Below the pieces are notes generated by a model that worked only from the letters and a program-made list of their open reading frames with translations, did no database searches and was not told the origin of the DNA. Below, one piece after another: positions 12,201-23,817 of a stretch of 64,000 nucleotides of DNA. Position numbers and translations under genes: made by a program. Numbering within the stretch: the stretch's first letter is position 1; each line of letters begins with the position of its first letter. Source of the stretch: Ulva prolifera (taxonomy: Eukaryota; Chlorophyta; Ulvophyceae; Ulvales; Ulvaceae); contig CM041202.1 in assembly GCA_023078555.1 (NCBI GenBank), positions 1,422,022 to 1,486,021 on the forward strand, written 5' to 3'.

Positions 12201-13292
12201 CATGGACAGTTGCAACGCTGACTGCAAGTAAGCGCGTTCGGCATAAGCAATTTAGACCCATAAGTATACTTGATCGACCGTCGCGTCCGCGCATCTCGAA
12301 CCCAGTCCAATATAGCATGTTCATCTTCTGCCAGGTGGCAGCTTCATTGCCGATGCATGCGCAGGCCACGTACATGCATGGGGTTTGGATTTGTGATGCA
12401 TCCGAGCATCACGGTGCATTACTGTTGCTCTTGCGACGCGTGGGCGATCAGTGCTCTGCAAGTTGGGCAGTACGTAATGACGCTTAAAGACGATCGGCGT
12501 TGCAGCAACTTGTCGGCCAAGCACAACGCCTCCTGCCACAGTACATATATAGTCGCGACGCACCACGATGACATCAAGCTAGACCGAGAATTCCATCCGT
12601 CGGTGCTGCAGACACAGCTATAGCTTGGCTTCGGACATATATAGTCATCTTTCCGTTAATTCTGTGAACTGCTTAGGCTTGCGACATCGCCAGTAGCGTT
12701 CCGGAGTCCTTCTTGCCGGTGTGCTTCCCTCATTGTTCGCCACAGGCGATGTTGCATCGTCCCAGCGACCATGGTACTTGAGAACTACATGATTGGGCGA
12801 GTCAGCTGGTGCTGGAAATATGAGAGGTCGAGATCCATCGTGCATGTGTAACTGGATCTGGCATCTCACGACGTGGCGACCACCGTGAACATTCACGCAC
12901 ATGCATGCGTATGCACCCGCCTTCATACTGTCAGCAGCTGCTTCGCGCTGTACGACCTTGTGCCTCGATGAACCTCTACCGCGAAATCAGTCCGATTGGC
13001 CCTGTCAAATACATGACAATATATGATGCATCTTAATCTGATGGCGCCGTAATCTGAAAACCTACTATCATGGCAGCATAGCTCGGCATTGTGACAGCCG
13101 AGATCGCAGTGCTGCACTTGCTATAACAAAACGGAGACCGTGTTCCTTTCATAGCATGCATGTGTCTGGGTGGGATTAAATCTCGGGAAGACAACCTTGT
13201 GTTTTTTTGTGTCTTTGCCTGTACCTGTACGCGTACGTGTTCACTCTTTGGTATGAAACGTCTTGTGGCCCCACAGCTTGAGTCGTCCAGCC
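9232..13292. other. Intergenic stretch of unit 2, no confident gene
   Basis: About 4 kb between the paralogue remnant and the signal-peptide exon. Open frames on both strands (for example 11486-12016 plus) show no recognisable domain, Cys module or consistent splice pattern. It holds the 279-bp element at 10355-10633, a 14-bp palindrome GTGCTTGCAAGCAC near 10033, and nothing else I can support. Confidence 0.5.
10355..10633. mobile_element. 279-bp inverted-repeat element (hAT-type MITE), unit 2
   Basis: The first ~47 bases (AGGGGGTCATGCAC...) recur inverted at the right end with two mismatches. The direct repeat GCGCCACT flanks it exactly at 10347-10354 and 10634-10641. An 8-bp target duplication is typical of the hAT superfamily. 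The interior has no coding capacity, so it is non-autonomous. Confidence 0.9.
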
Positions 13293-16200
13293 ATGGCTCG
13301 ACCCTCACTGTCTGCAACATGTAGGCAGCTTGGCTGGAAGATGGTGTCTCGAGTGACATCTGCGGCCTCGGTGCTAGTGGTCGTCATCGGCACCCTCTGC
13401 GCCGTTGGTGCGGATCCGCTGCCTACGTCCACCCTTTTGCCCTGCGCCCTCCCTCTGTCGTTGGCATGTCCAACCCCTGCCCACATGTTGCGCGGAATGC
13501 ATGGCCATATGGATGCTGTAGATCTACCACTGGCAGTATACTATAGTGCTGCCTTGTGCACAGTTGATCTGCCACATGCATGCAAGTGGGGCAACCCACG
13601 TACGAGCTGTCTCAGCACTACTGCGAGTAGCAGCACTGTGTACTCGGGCCCACGAGTTGCACAGATCCATCACTGCTGTGGCCCCCACATGCACGTGCAT
13701 GTTTTCCACACGTCTCCACACAGAGGAACAACTTAAATGAGCTCAAGCCGTTGCACGGCAGAAGACAACAGTAGACTTTGTACTACTAGTGCTATGTGTG
13801 TGAGACAACATGATGGTTCCGGATGATTGGGCCTGCCAGCAGCAGCCTGCCACCGCTGCGTCCTTGCAGTCGCAGGCGTGAGGCCTACATCGCCAGCTCG
13901 CCAGTGTCAATCGATGCCTTGATGTTGTAATTGTGAGCACTGCTGCAGGTGACGCGTCGGCCGCGTTTGCCTCGCGCTCCCACGACTACCCGAGCGCCTG
14001 GAGAGACCTGCCCAGGCCTGACCCCCACTACAAGCCGCACCCCGACCACGAGCGCCCCTGCGGCGAGAAGGTCTGCCACCCGAACGGCGTGTGCGAGTGG
14101 TCAGGCTGCGGGGACTGCGAGACGTGCAAGTGGGGCAAGTGCGTGGAGAAGGAGTGCCCCCCATGCCACACGTGCGACGGCGGGGAGTGCACACCCGACT
14201 GCGACGAAGGTGAGTGCGTGCGTGACCGCTGGCACGGGTACACGTGCAAGCCGGAGACTCCGGATGAGAAGGAGTGCAAGCACGACTGGCACTGCCACAA
14301 GCCCGGCGAGAAGTGCGTGGACGGCGTGTGTGTCGGTGCGCCCCTGCTGCGTGCTGCGTGCTGCGCTCCACGGTCGTGTCTGAATCCATGATCAAGAGGT
14401 GATCGACCATGTGTGCAACCGGGGTTGGGGGTTCTGCAGCGTGCCCAATGCATTGAGTGCGCCGGCCGGCTGCCCTCCGCCAGAGTTGGGTCGCTCAGCA
14501 GCAATTCCAGGGCTGCCATCCAGAAAGTGGACCTGCATATTCGGAATGGTTCTATGTAATTGGGCCCGATGACCCAACACTGCCCTCCGCAGAGTGTGTG
14601 GCGCTGCAGTCTTGCGGCCATGCATGCATGCGGAATCTCTCGTGTGACCACCCCTGACTGTACACGTGATAATCTGCTCCGTGAGGCATGCATGCGCAGC
14701 GAGATGCTTGTGTGCTCGTGTCAGTGGCTGCTTCTGTTGACTTGCTGCCCCTGTCGTTTGTGTCAGACGCTGTGGGGCATGCCGCATGCGCATGACCGGG
14801 CAACCGGATGCCGTACGTGCTGAGGCCGTGGTGCCTGCTGTGGCGCTATATGGCGTGGCAGCGTGTGCATCTGCATTGCAACCGGCGGCATATGCATGCC
14901 GGGTGTGCATGTAGCGACTGGCCTCATGTGCGCCGCGGATCGCTGTACACCGTCTTGCGCTGTGTCCATCCGGGTGCAGCCCATCCACTAGTAGCAACAA
15001 TCCTGCATTGCGAAGCTTCTGTATATGTGCTGTCAATCGGTATGTGCCGCAACGCGGAGACAGCGTTCGTGATGATGTGATCGCATGTTGCAGCAGCGCG
15101 TGGCAGGGCATGTGTGTATTGCTGCAGCTTGCCGCTGTGATGCCTGACAGCGAGAGCACTGCTGTCCCCCCAGGTGACATGACCTGCGAGGGCAAGCCAG
15201 GCAAAGCCCTCGAAGAGGACGGGAGCTGCCCGGAGGCCGAGTGCTTCAACGACGCACACCTCGGCCAAGTGGTACTGGCCAGCGGGTCGCTAACGACCGG
15301 AGCGCACTGGACCGTCGGTATCAAGCAGTGCCTGCAGAAGGTGTGCTGCTCTTGCCCCTCAAAAACAATCTACTGCTGGGCCTGCCCCCGCCTCTTGGCT
15401 CCCGATTTCCTGAGGGTCAAGGTCCTGGCACACGGGGCTGTAATCATGCATATGAAAATACCATGTGCCACTTACTATAGTATGACATCTTATTTTTCAT
15501 GTTTGTTCATGTTTCCATGTATTGTTATTACATATGATATGTGACAACGTGGCATGCGGACCCCCGTACGCAGGCTGGGCTTCAGAGCAAATGCGCATGC
15601 ATGTGCCGGGATCCTCTCAGCACCGATTTATTGATTTTTGTTTCCAGCAGAGCTCCGAGGTGATTGTTATACGGGCTTGTTCAGCACAAGGTTTACTCGT
15701 ATCTGACTTGTGTTCTTAGGCCGCACCATTTCATATGCTTTGCAGCAACGTTCAGGACAGACCGACGCGTGTGTATGAGAATGTGCCTTGCACGTACCAA
15801 GGAGGAAGAGGCGCACTCCTGTAGCATCCCCCTGCCATGCTCGACCCGCCTGCAGATTTATTCGTATGTGCAACACTGTCGCCACAACACTGCCACAACA
15901 CTGCACATGTACGGCCGTGCCACACCGACTGTCATCTAGATGCGCTTGTGTCCTGCGACGCCTGGAAACAACTGAGTCGCCGCGAGCTCGCTGCCGCTCG
16001 ATCGCCACCAGCACCGGCGTGCGCAGCGTTGTGGTCGTGACTTGACACCCCATGCGGCTGCCACAGCATCACTGATGTGGCACATCATCGTGGTGCCATC
16101 GTAATCAGGACTGGCGCGCTCGTGCAGGCCGGCAAGATCGGAACAATCACCTGGGCCTACGCGGAGGATGGCATGTGCCCCGATACAGTGGACTGCGCAG

Positions 16201-19200
16201 GCAACAAGGCCAAGAAGGTGGAATTCCACGATACATTCATCGAAGACCTGACAGTCCCGGCTGGCATGTGCTCTGGCACGCCCATCTGCGTGTACCTGCG
16301 CGACGGCGCCTTCCGCAAGGGCGACCACGGCACCCCCCAGCCCGGGATCCCCGAGATGTGCTACTCCAAAGACGAGCACCTCTGCAAGACGTGCGGGCCG
16401 TATTTGGTCACGGTGCGCCGTACCTCCAGCGTTTGCCGCGTGCATTGAATAAGCATCGATAGCAAATTGTCCCAACCCGTCCTGCCCTGGAATGTGGACT
16501 GCTTCAAGCAAGACGTTCTCGTGCAATCTGCGGCATCACATATCGCAGTGAATGCCACCAGTGAGGAAAGTACTTGACAGTGTACATGGATAGCAACGTC
16601 AATTCCTGGCTGGTTGTGTATGTAGCCGTATAGTTGCGCCAGCATCAGCTCGGGTGTGCAGCTATGTGCATTAGGGCCTGGCTTCGGTGTGGCCTTCAAG
16701 GAAATATAACAGAATTCTGTTCTATGAGCCCTTGCTTTATTAAGATCTTGCCCAGTGTCTCCATGAGGACATTGATTCCCTTTGCCAGTGGCAAGGCTGA
16801 AAAGAGAAGCGGCGTGCTTAAGTCGGCATCAAACTTCCGCACCGTGAGCCCGATGACGGTGGTCCTATGGAAGATGTTTGTTGCTGCAGCCCAAGCTTCC
16901 AAAGGATGCGGAGTGCACACCTGAGGCCACCATAGCTGCTCATGAATGCGCAACGGGCACATGTGCCAAGGATGGCGAGTGCTCTGTGCTGCTCCTGGAT
17001 GATAACCTATGCGATACGACCTGCGAGGAGTGCAAGTTCAACACCATGGGCGTGGCACAGTGCATACGTGCGTTCTCAATGCGGCGCTGGCCCTGTGCTA
17101 CCAAGTTTTTTACTGCTGTGGTGGTGTCCGTGCTGTTGTCGCTGGCCTCGCTGTGTTGAGCTGCGCGCACCTCGCAGAGATGTTTCGGGTGAAACAGGCC
17201 CTGGTTCTGGCAGATGCATGATACATCTGCTCATGGTAGGGCATTTCACATTCAACCTTCAGCTCGCTTCTTGTAAGACGTGACTTGTGTGCAGCCAAGG
17301 CCGACGCCCCCCCTACCTGTGACGATCCGGTCTGCACTGAGCCGGAGTGCGATACGACCTGCGAGGAGTGCAAGTTCAACACCATGGGCGTGGCACAGTG
17401 CATACGTGCGTTCTCAATGCGGCGCTGGCCCTGTGCTACCAATTTTTTAACTGCTGTGGTGGTGTCCGTGCTGTTGTCGCTGGCCTCGCTGTGTTGAGCT
17501 GCGCGCACCTCGCAGAGATGTTTCGGGTGAAACAGGCCCTGGTTCTGGCTGATGCATGATACATCTGCTCATGGTAGGGCATTTCACATTCAACCTTCAG
17601 CTCGCTTCTTGTAAGACGTGACTTGTGTGCAGCCAAGGCCGACGCCCCCCCTACCTGTGACGATCCGGTCTGCACTGAGCCGGAGTGCGATACGACCTGC
17701 GAGGAGTGCAAGTTCAACACCATGGGCGTGGCACAGTGCATACGTGCGTTCTCAATGCGGCGCTGGCCCTGTGCTACCAATTTTTTTACTGCTGTGGTGG
17801 TGTCCGTGCTGTTGTCGCTGGCCTCGCTGTGTTGAGCTGCGCGCACCTCGCAGAGATGTTTCGGGTGAAACAGGCCCTGGTTCTGGCTGATGCATGATAC
17901 ATCTGCTCATGGTAGGGCATTTCACATTCAACCTTCAGCTCGCTTCTTGTGAGACGTGACTTGTGTGCAGCGAAGGCCGACGCCCCCCCTACCTGTGACG
18001 ATCCGGTCTGCACTGAGCCGGAGTGCGATACGACCTGCGAGGAGTGCAAGTTCAACATCATGGGCGTGGCACAGTGCATACGTGCGTTCTCAATGCGGCG
18101 CTGGCCCTGTGCTACCAAGTTTTTTACTGCTGTGGTGGTGTCCGTGCTGTTGTCGCTGGCCTCGCTGTGTTGAGCTGCGCGCACCTCGCAGAGATGTTTC
18201 GGGTGAAACAGGCCCTGGTTCTGGCTGATGCATGATACATCTGCTCATGGTAGGGCATTTCACATTCAACCTTCAGCTCGCTTCTTGTGAGACGTGACTT
18301 GTGTGCAGCCAAGGCCGACGCCCCCCCTACCTGTGACGATCCGGTCTGCACTGAGCCGGAGTGCGATACGACCTGCGAGGAGTGCAAGTTCAACACCATG
18401 GGCGTGGCACAGTGCATACGTGCGTTCTCAATGCGGCGCTGGCCCTGTGCTACCAATTTTTTTACTGCTGTGGTGGTGTCCGTGCTGTTGTCGCTGGCCT
18501 CGCTGTGCATGAACATGTCTATGTTGAGCAACACTGAGCAACTGCGGTGTTTCAGGCCGTTTGTGGCCCCATGCTTGACCATACCCTCACACCCTGCTCA
18601 TATCCGTCCACAGTACAAGAGCTTTCAGCAGTGCTGTATCTCACAGATGCAAGGGGTGTGTGCAGCTAAGCCAGACGCGCCGCTGAGCTGCAAAGACGGA
18701 CCAATATGCAACCCACCATGCCAGGGCTGCACGACTTGTCGGCTCAATGGCGAAGACTTGGTGTGCATGGGTGTGGCTCACGCACTTAACCCTGATTCAT
18801 CATGACTTGCGTCCTTACCGCAACTTTGCAAACTCTGCATTTGCAGCAGCAGCCATGCGCGTGCACACCCTCTCACGCACACCCACTGGTACACATGTGT
18901 GTCTGTCATGTGTGTCTGTGAGAAGTTGCTGTGTAGTCCAGTGCACTGTGTGCATGGCATGCATGTGCATGCATAGGTCTGATTAGGTCTGTGCAGAGAG
19001 TCATGGCAGTTGGGTATTTTATTGCATATAGGTAGACTGTAGCAGGTGAACACTATCGTGTTCACTGAGCTCCCGCTGTCATGACAGTGTCTCATGAGGA
19101 CCAAGTTACAGAGGCAGGTAGCACCGCAGAAGACGTACACACACATGTCCGTGTCTTTGTGTGTGCTTTCAGCGTTAGGCAGCTGCCACATTGAGCAAGC

Positions 19201-20548
19201 ATATGTGTGGCAGAAAGGCATTCCTCTCCTTTGCTATCAGTGCACAGCTAGAGTCGGCTTTATACATGTAGCTTGTACACTTTGGAATTGCAGGGTCAGG
19301 CACTGCTAGCAATCTAATCTTTCATGCCATCATTTGCCAATACCAGTGTGCCATGCTGGTCAAAGCTGTTTTCTGTGTGCAGACGATGATCCCATGACTT
19401 ATGATATGGTGTGCTACAAGTGCGGATTGAGCATCAACTGTGCGCTCAAGGCAGATGCTATGAAGGTCGACATTGGGAGTATCCAAACCGCGTTCGATTC
19501 GCAATGTTTACCCAACAGCGCACAGGGGAATCAGGATCAGATATTTTCATGCGCCCAACAGCGCTGTGAAGGGACTCCTGCCATTTACACAACAGATTGC
19601 TTCCCTTACTCGGGCCCTCCTGGCATGCTCCGTGCGCCACCCCTCTCGTGCCTCTCAGGGGCAGGTCCCCACAGAATCTTTACTGTGCTACATGCATCTG
19701 ACAGAGATGCACACCTATCGTCCTGTTCACATTTATGGCCATGCCTCACAAGGCGTCTTGGCCTGGCCACAAGACGATATACACTGCGCTGAGCAGACTT
19801 TGTATGAAGGGTGTCAGCCCTTGAACCCGACATACCCTGCTCCGTGCTTGCAGAATAGACCGTGTTCATGACGTATTGCCACAACTTCTTAATGAAAGAC
19901 TCTTTATCTGATCGGATCAGATTTTGATGGTCGGGAAGAACAGCTGGAATGCTTGGGTTGTTCGATTTCTTCTTTGCTGAATTCTGCTGTCGTGTGCAGA
20001 AGGCGACTGTCCGTGCAGCAGTAGCAGAATCTCCAACTTTGCCGAATACACGGTATGATCATATCGATATCTCTGCCCCGCAGCATCTGATTAATCTGAA
20101 TGTCTTCATTTCTGTAATTGTGGTGATAGAAACGCGAGGGGCTATGCGGCAAAGACGAGCCACTTGCAATTGCCATTATTGCTTCCATTGCCTTTATTGC
20201 TTTCATACAAACAAAACTGATGTTGATTGAAGCACTACTAGTAGTGACCAGTTCGAGTGCACTGGAGTACTCCTGCCTTGCTCTACCCCTACCAGTGACA
20301 CTGGAAGTGTATTGCTCGCTATCCTGGACGGTTTCAGTGGATGAGACACTCCATGTTTCTTGTGTGTACAGGTCGTCGTGAGTGGTGGGACTGACTGCCC
20401 TGCCACGTTGGACATCACTGATTGTACAGAAGCGGACAAGTGTGATGCAGAAAGCAACCCACCCTGTTCTATAGGTTCTGAAAACACTGACTCCACTGAT
20501 GACTGCATTGTCCCTGCGCCTGGTACCTGTGACGCCACCATGTCATGA
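13293..20548 (+). CDS. Secreted cysteine-rich modular repeat protein, copy 2 (complete gene)
   Basis: Inferred exons: 13293-13407, 13949-14335, 15174-15340, 16128-16412, 16890-17067, four modules (17295-17405, 17633-17743, 17971-18081, 18309-18419), 18666-18770, one from 19383 with unresolved end, 20000-20052, 20372-20548 (TGA). Exon 1 encodes a signal peptide with hydrophobic core ASVLVVVIGTLCAVG; ATG 13341 is an alternative start. Exon 2 (129 residues) has 18 Cys. Each module exon is 111 bp, enters and leaves in phase 1, and encodes 37 residues with the pattern C-x4-C-x4-C-x3-C-x2-C-x9-C. The 18666 exon is a diverged module with 6 Cys. All phases fit except at the exit of the 19383 exon. 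About 640 residues plus that exon. Probably extracellular and disulphide-bonded, for example wall, matrix or adhesion; I do not recognise the family. Confidence 0.7.
14485..14578. mobile_element. 94-bp foldback MITE in intron 2 (unit 2)
   Basis: Starts GTTGGGTC and ends GACCCAAC. The direct repeat CTGCCCTCCGC lies at 14470-14480 and 14580-14590. A homologous 94-bp element sits in a TIC110 intron at 48216-48309; shared internal blocks include ccagggctgcca and atattcggaat. Confidence 0.8.
17009..18507 (+). repeat. 338-bp tandem sub-repeat, 5 copies (unit 2)
   Basis: Copies start at about 17009, 17347, 17685, 18023 and 18361. All module exons are intact at 111 bp, unlike unit 1. One module has ATC (Ile) where the others have ACC (Thr), at the same rank as in units 1 and 3. 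Confidence 0.93.
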
Positions 20549-21642
20549 CAGCTGACAAATCCTAGTGTTGATGATGTGGTCTGAGGTCAGAGAGGCATTG
20601 ATGTGGACTGTGTTGTGTCTCTGCGCCATTGTATATGTCCAGATTGCAGTGACCTTCGAAGAGTACATGTGTTGTTGTGCTGGCTCTATATGCCTTCGTG
20701 GAGAATGATGCTGGGTGCACTCTACTTGGGTCCCCGACTCACCATTTCTAATTTGGGTCGTACATGCTTCAGCACATAGTATTGTGTGACTTGATCCACA
20801 ACCGACATCAAACCGCATGTAACCCACAACAAGCAGAGACACAATTGCGACGTGTTAGATCAGGCTGCAACGATCATATATCATATAAGAGAAATCTGTA
20901 TTCTGACTCCGCGGGCAGACCGCCACACATCATGGCAGACATGCGTATGGTACAGTGCCGTCTACCCTATCCGCCTAAAGTTGCACGACTGGTTTCTGTT
21001 GTTGCCTATGGCCGCAAGTTCAGCAGCCTGGGTTTGGTGTGAAGGCTTAAATAACCCCCAAAATTCGCCAGATGAATCAAGCCCGAAATCACAAGCTTAA
21101 GGGTTCTTTGAGCCTTTAATCTGGGGGCGGGTCAGGGTTTTATGTTGAGGTTTTTTTCATATTTATTTTTGAAGTGTGCGCCGCTGTTGCACGCGTGATT
21201 GCGGGCACAAATCAGCTCACGTAGCACCAGAACACCAGCAAGCAAATGTATACGGCTTGTGGCTGCACATGACAAGGCGCAATGATACATGCAGCTTGCT
21301 GAAGTGTGTGTGTGTGTTACAAGGACAAAGCAAGCGAGGCAGGTAGCACCGCAAGCAAGAAGCAGGGGAAACGCACACCACGCAGCCAGCTTGCTGAAGT
21401 GCATCATACTCCAATCATACCGAGGATTTAAAAATAATGTTGCGCTGTCGATGTGCCATCGGTCTGCTGTTCCTGTTCTTCTTGGCTTTAGTTTGCATAT
21501 ACCTTTAGAGTCTACTGTGCTAGCATTCTGTATGATATTTGCGGGAGCAGAATTGTCATCAATATTAGGAGCAGCAGCTCCCTGTGCTACGTTTGGGCTT
21601 TGAAATTCAGCTACGCTTATGCACAAAGCAAGTAGTACATAC
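20549..21642. other. 3' flank of the cysteine-rich gene, unit 2
   Basis: No gene is supported here. A 231-codon minus-strand frame (21132-21827) runs into the hAT-like element and shows no domain. The dispersed ~65-bp repeat lies at about 21315-21382. Confidence 0.5.
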
Positions 21643-22380
21643 CAGGGTTGGGTCGCCCCCGATCCCCCGACGTCGGGATTTGTCGGTTCGGGCTCGATAA
21701 ATCGGGATGTTTTGGGCAAATCCCGACAACGAGTGTTCATCTTGGGGATGTTGCCAACCTGCAAGACTTGGGCGAGGAAAAGCCCTTCAAATACCAGGAA
21801 TCCCACTTCATTGACAACAGAAAACATTAAAGTGCTACATTTAATGCATCGCGTTTGTAGTGATTAATCATGATGACAACAGAAGAAATCCATCCAGTTG
21901 CTGCACTTTTGTGGCCGTGATCAGCTTTATGGAAGGCTGATGACACTGAAGTTCACTGCATCCGCCGCCTGAACCAACATCAAGCTTTTTCTGATATCCA
22001 AGGCAACTTGTGAACGCGATACTGCTTTCTCTCGTTGCTCACGAGCCAAGTGAGTGCGTTCGCCTGCGCGAGCTCGTCACGAGAACACGGACAGTACTTA
22101 GATACGCCGCTACATCTCGAGCTTTGCGCTCACACATTCGATTGTAACAGAATGAGCTGTTTGATATTGCGCAATCATGCATCGCTTGGTACCTGTGGTA
22201 ATGTGCCGGTCCATGGCGAGCTTTAGCCAAACATAGGAACGTCCACAGAACGAATTTTTCGACAAGAAGATGTGCCACAATCCGCAAACATACTTCTCTA
22301 TCCAATGAAACCTTTAAATGCGTCAACGGACGTCGTTTTAGCTAGAAGCCAGCCAGATCGGGGGATTAATCGGGATTTTT
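21643..22380. mobile_element. hAT-like element, right end missing (unit 2)
   Basis: Same left end (CAGGG after GTACATAC) and same right break as the copy at 7056-7793. Confidence 0.75.
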
Positions 22381-22782
22381 AAAAGCATAAACCTGGGATC
22401 AAAAGCATAAACCTGGGATCACAGCCTGGAGGCTTTGAGGTGCATGGTGTATTAATATTGCTCCCTGACTGCTGCTGTGGTGTGCAGAGGGCGACTGCCC
22501 ATGCAGCGGCCAAGGCATCTCCAACTTTGCCGGATACTTGGTGCGTTGCTCTACCTCTGTGTGGTATGAAGTATTGCTTCTCCTCGTTGACATGTGGTAC
22601 ACAACATTCAAGTTGGCGAGGCGGGCACTGCCACACTCGCGACAATCAAGTCATAAACACACCCAACAGCTCGCTCCAACGTTAACACACCCGCGGCGTT
22701 GTGACATCATACCCGATCCACATGTGCATTTATGACTGAAGCCGCCATGCGCTGCAGCTGGTGCAGACATTCACACAAACAC

Positions 22783-22806
22783 ATGTAGACTGTGCACAGT
22801 CTACAT
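22783..22806. other. 24-bp perfect palindrome (unit 3)
   Basis: Identical copy of the palindrome at 8196-8219, upstream of the 22950 exon. Confidence 0.9.
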
Positions 22807-23248
22807 TTCAGCTTGGCCGTGTTGACATGTACATGGCCCTCCGGAAACTTGAACACTGTGCTTGACGAACGTGGCCGGCCATTGATGAGCATGTGCTTGA
22901 TTACAGTAGAGTACAGAAGGACGGGAGGAGACACATTGTGCATGTGCAGGTTACTGTTGCTGGTGGGTCGGAGTGTGCCGCCACCGTTGCTTGCGACACG
23001 ACGCTGCCGAAGTGTGACAAAGGTGGAGGCTGCTCCTTGGGTGCCCCGAACACCTGCTCAGTCTTTGAGGGCTGTTCAGCCAAGGTGCCCCTCGGCTAGA
23101 GTTGATGTTCGTCTGACAGCCATGCTCCGCACTGGACCGATGAGATGAATCGTTAGCCACTGGCGTGAACATTCACCTGGGGATCTGGCATATGGTATCA
23201 TTTCTTTGGAACTTGAAGGTGCATGTACATGTTGAGGCCTCCGGGTAT

Positions 23249-23270
23249 CTAGGGACCAGCTGGTCCCTAG
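23249..23270. other. 22-bp perfect palindrome (unit 3)
   Basis: Identical copy of the palindrome at 8663-8684, between the 22950 exon and the next exon-like block. Confidence 0.9.
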
Positions 23271-23817
23271 GGCAGGACATGTCAATGGTCGTCTGAGCAT
23301 AGCGGGCAGTTGTGCTGCTGTTGTGATTCAGAGAATGTGCCGCTCCATCCATGGGTCATGGAGCTGCAGCCCATTCACAATTGTGGCTCGTGGTCGTTGT
23401 GCAAGAGCCTATACCGCCCTGTCGTAGGCAGCGCAGGCTTGGGTCCAACCCGAGTGTTTGTCACCTTCAAGCTGGGCAGGTGCAACAGGTGCCTCTTCTG
23501 CACCGTTGGTGTGAGCGAAGGGGCAGCAGCTTGGATTGCTTTCTTTTTTGGGCTGCTGTGTGAGCAGCTGCGGTTGGTCAGCTCGCGTGCGCATGCATGT
23601 ATTGTGTTTTGATGCATTGTTCTGAGTGGTCGTGATGTATCCACATCTCTGTAGGCAATGGTGCTCTCCCTTGTGATGTGTGACACTTGTAAGCATCCGC
23701 AGATTGATGGAGGATTGGCTGTGAACATGGAAAACGAAGTTGTCACCGGTTTGCTGTTGCCACATTCCTACCTACCTTGTCATCATGAACAATGTGGCAA
23801 ATGCGGCATCTCCTGAA

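Larger units (their letters stand above)
7794..22380. repeat. 14.6-kb tandem unit, copy 2 (complete, 14587 bp)
   Basis: Unit limits are set by the junctions at 7793/7794 and 22380/22381, where hAT-like sequence is joined to aaaagcataaacctgggatc (itself present twice in tandem). In order it carries the paralogue 3' exons, the 279-bp element, the complete cysteine-rich gene, and the left part of the hAT-like element. Confidence 0.9.
22488..23817 (+). pseudogene. 3' exons of the second cysteine-rich paralogue (unit 3)
   Basis: Same four blocks as at 7901-9231: 22488-22540, 22950-23084, about 23335 onward, and a possible terminal block ending at 23817. The second block is intact here (135 bp, phase 0 to 0, SECAATVACDTTLPKCDKGG in frame), so the shift in unit 2 arose in that copy or is a sequencing error. 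Whether this 3' fragment is ever expressed depends on splicing from an upstream promoter not seen in the unit. Confidence 0.45.

Noticed and set aside
13907-14410. Arg/Thr-rich frames on both strands over the 18-Cys exon
   Set aside because: They are antisense or out-of-frame readings of 13949-14335, whose Cys spacing and splice phases support the plus-strand frame.
14392-15324. 310-codon minus-strand open frame in the array
   Set aside because: It lies opposite the 15174 exon and the MITE, has no domain, and crosses the tandem junction equivalents without codon structure. It is a shadow of GC-rich plus-strand sequence.
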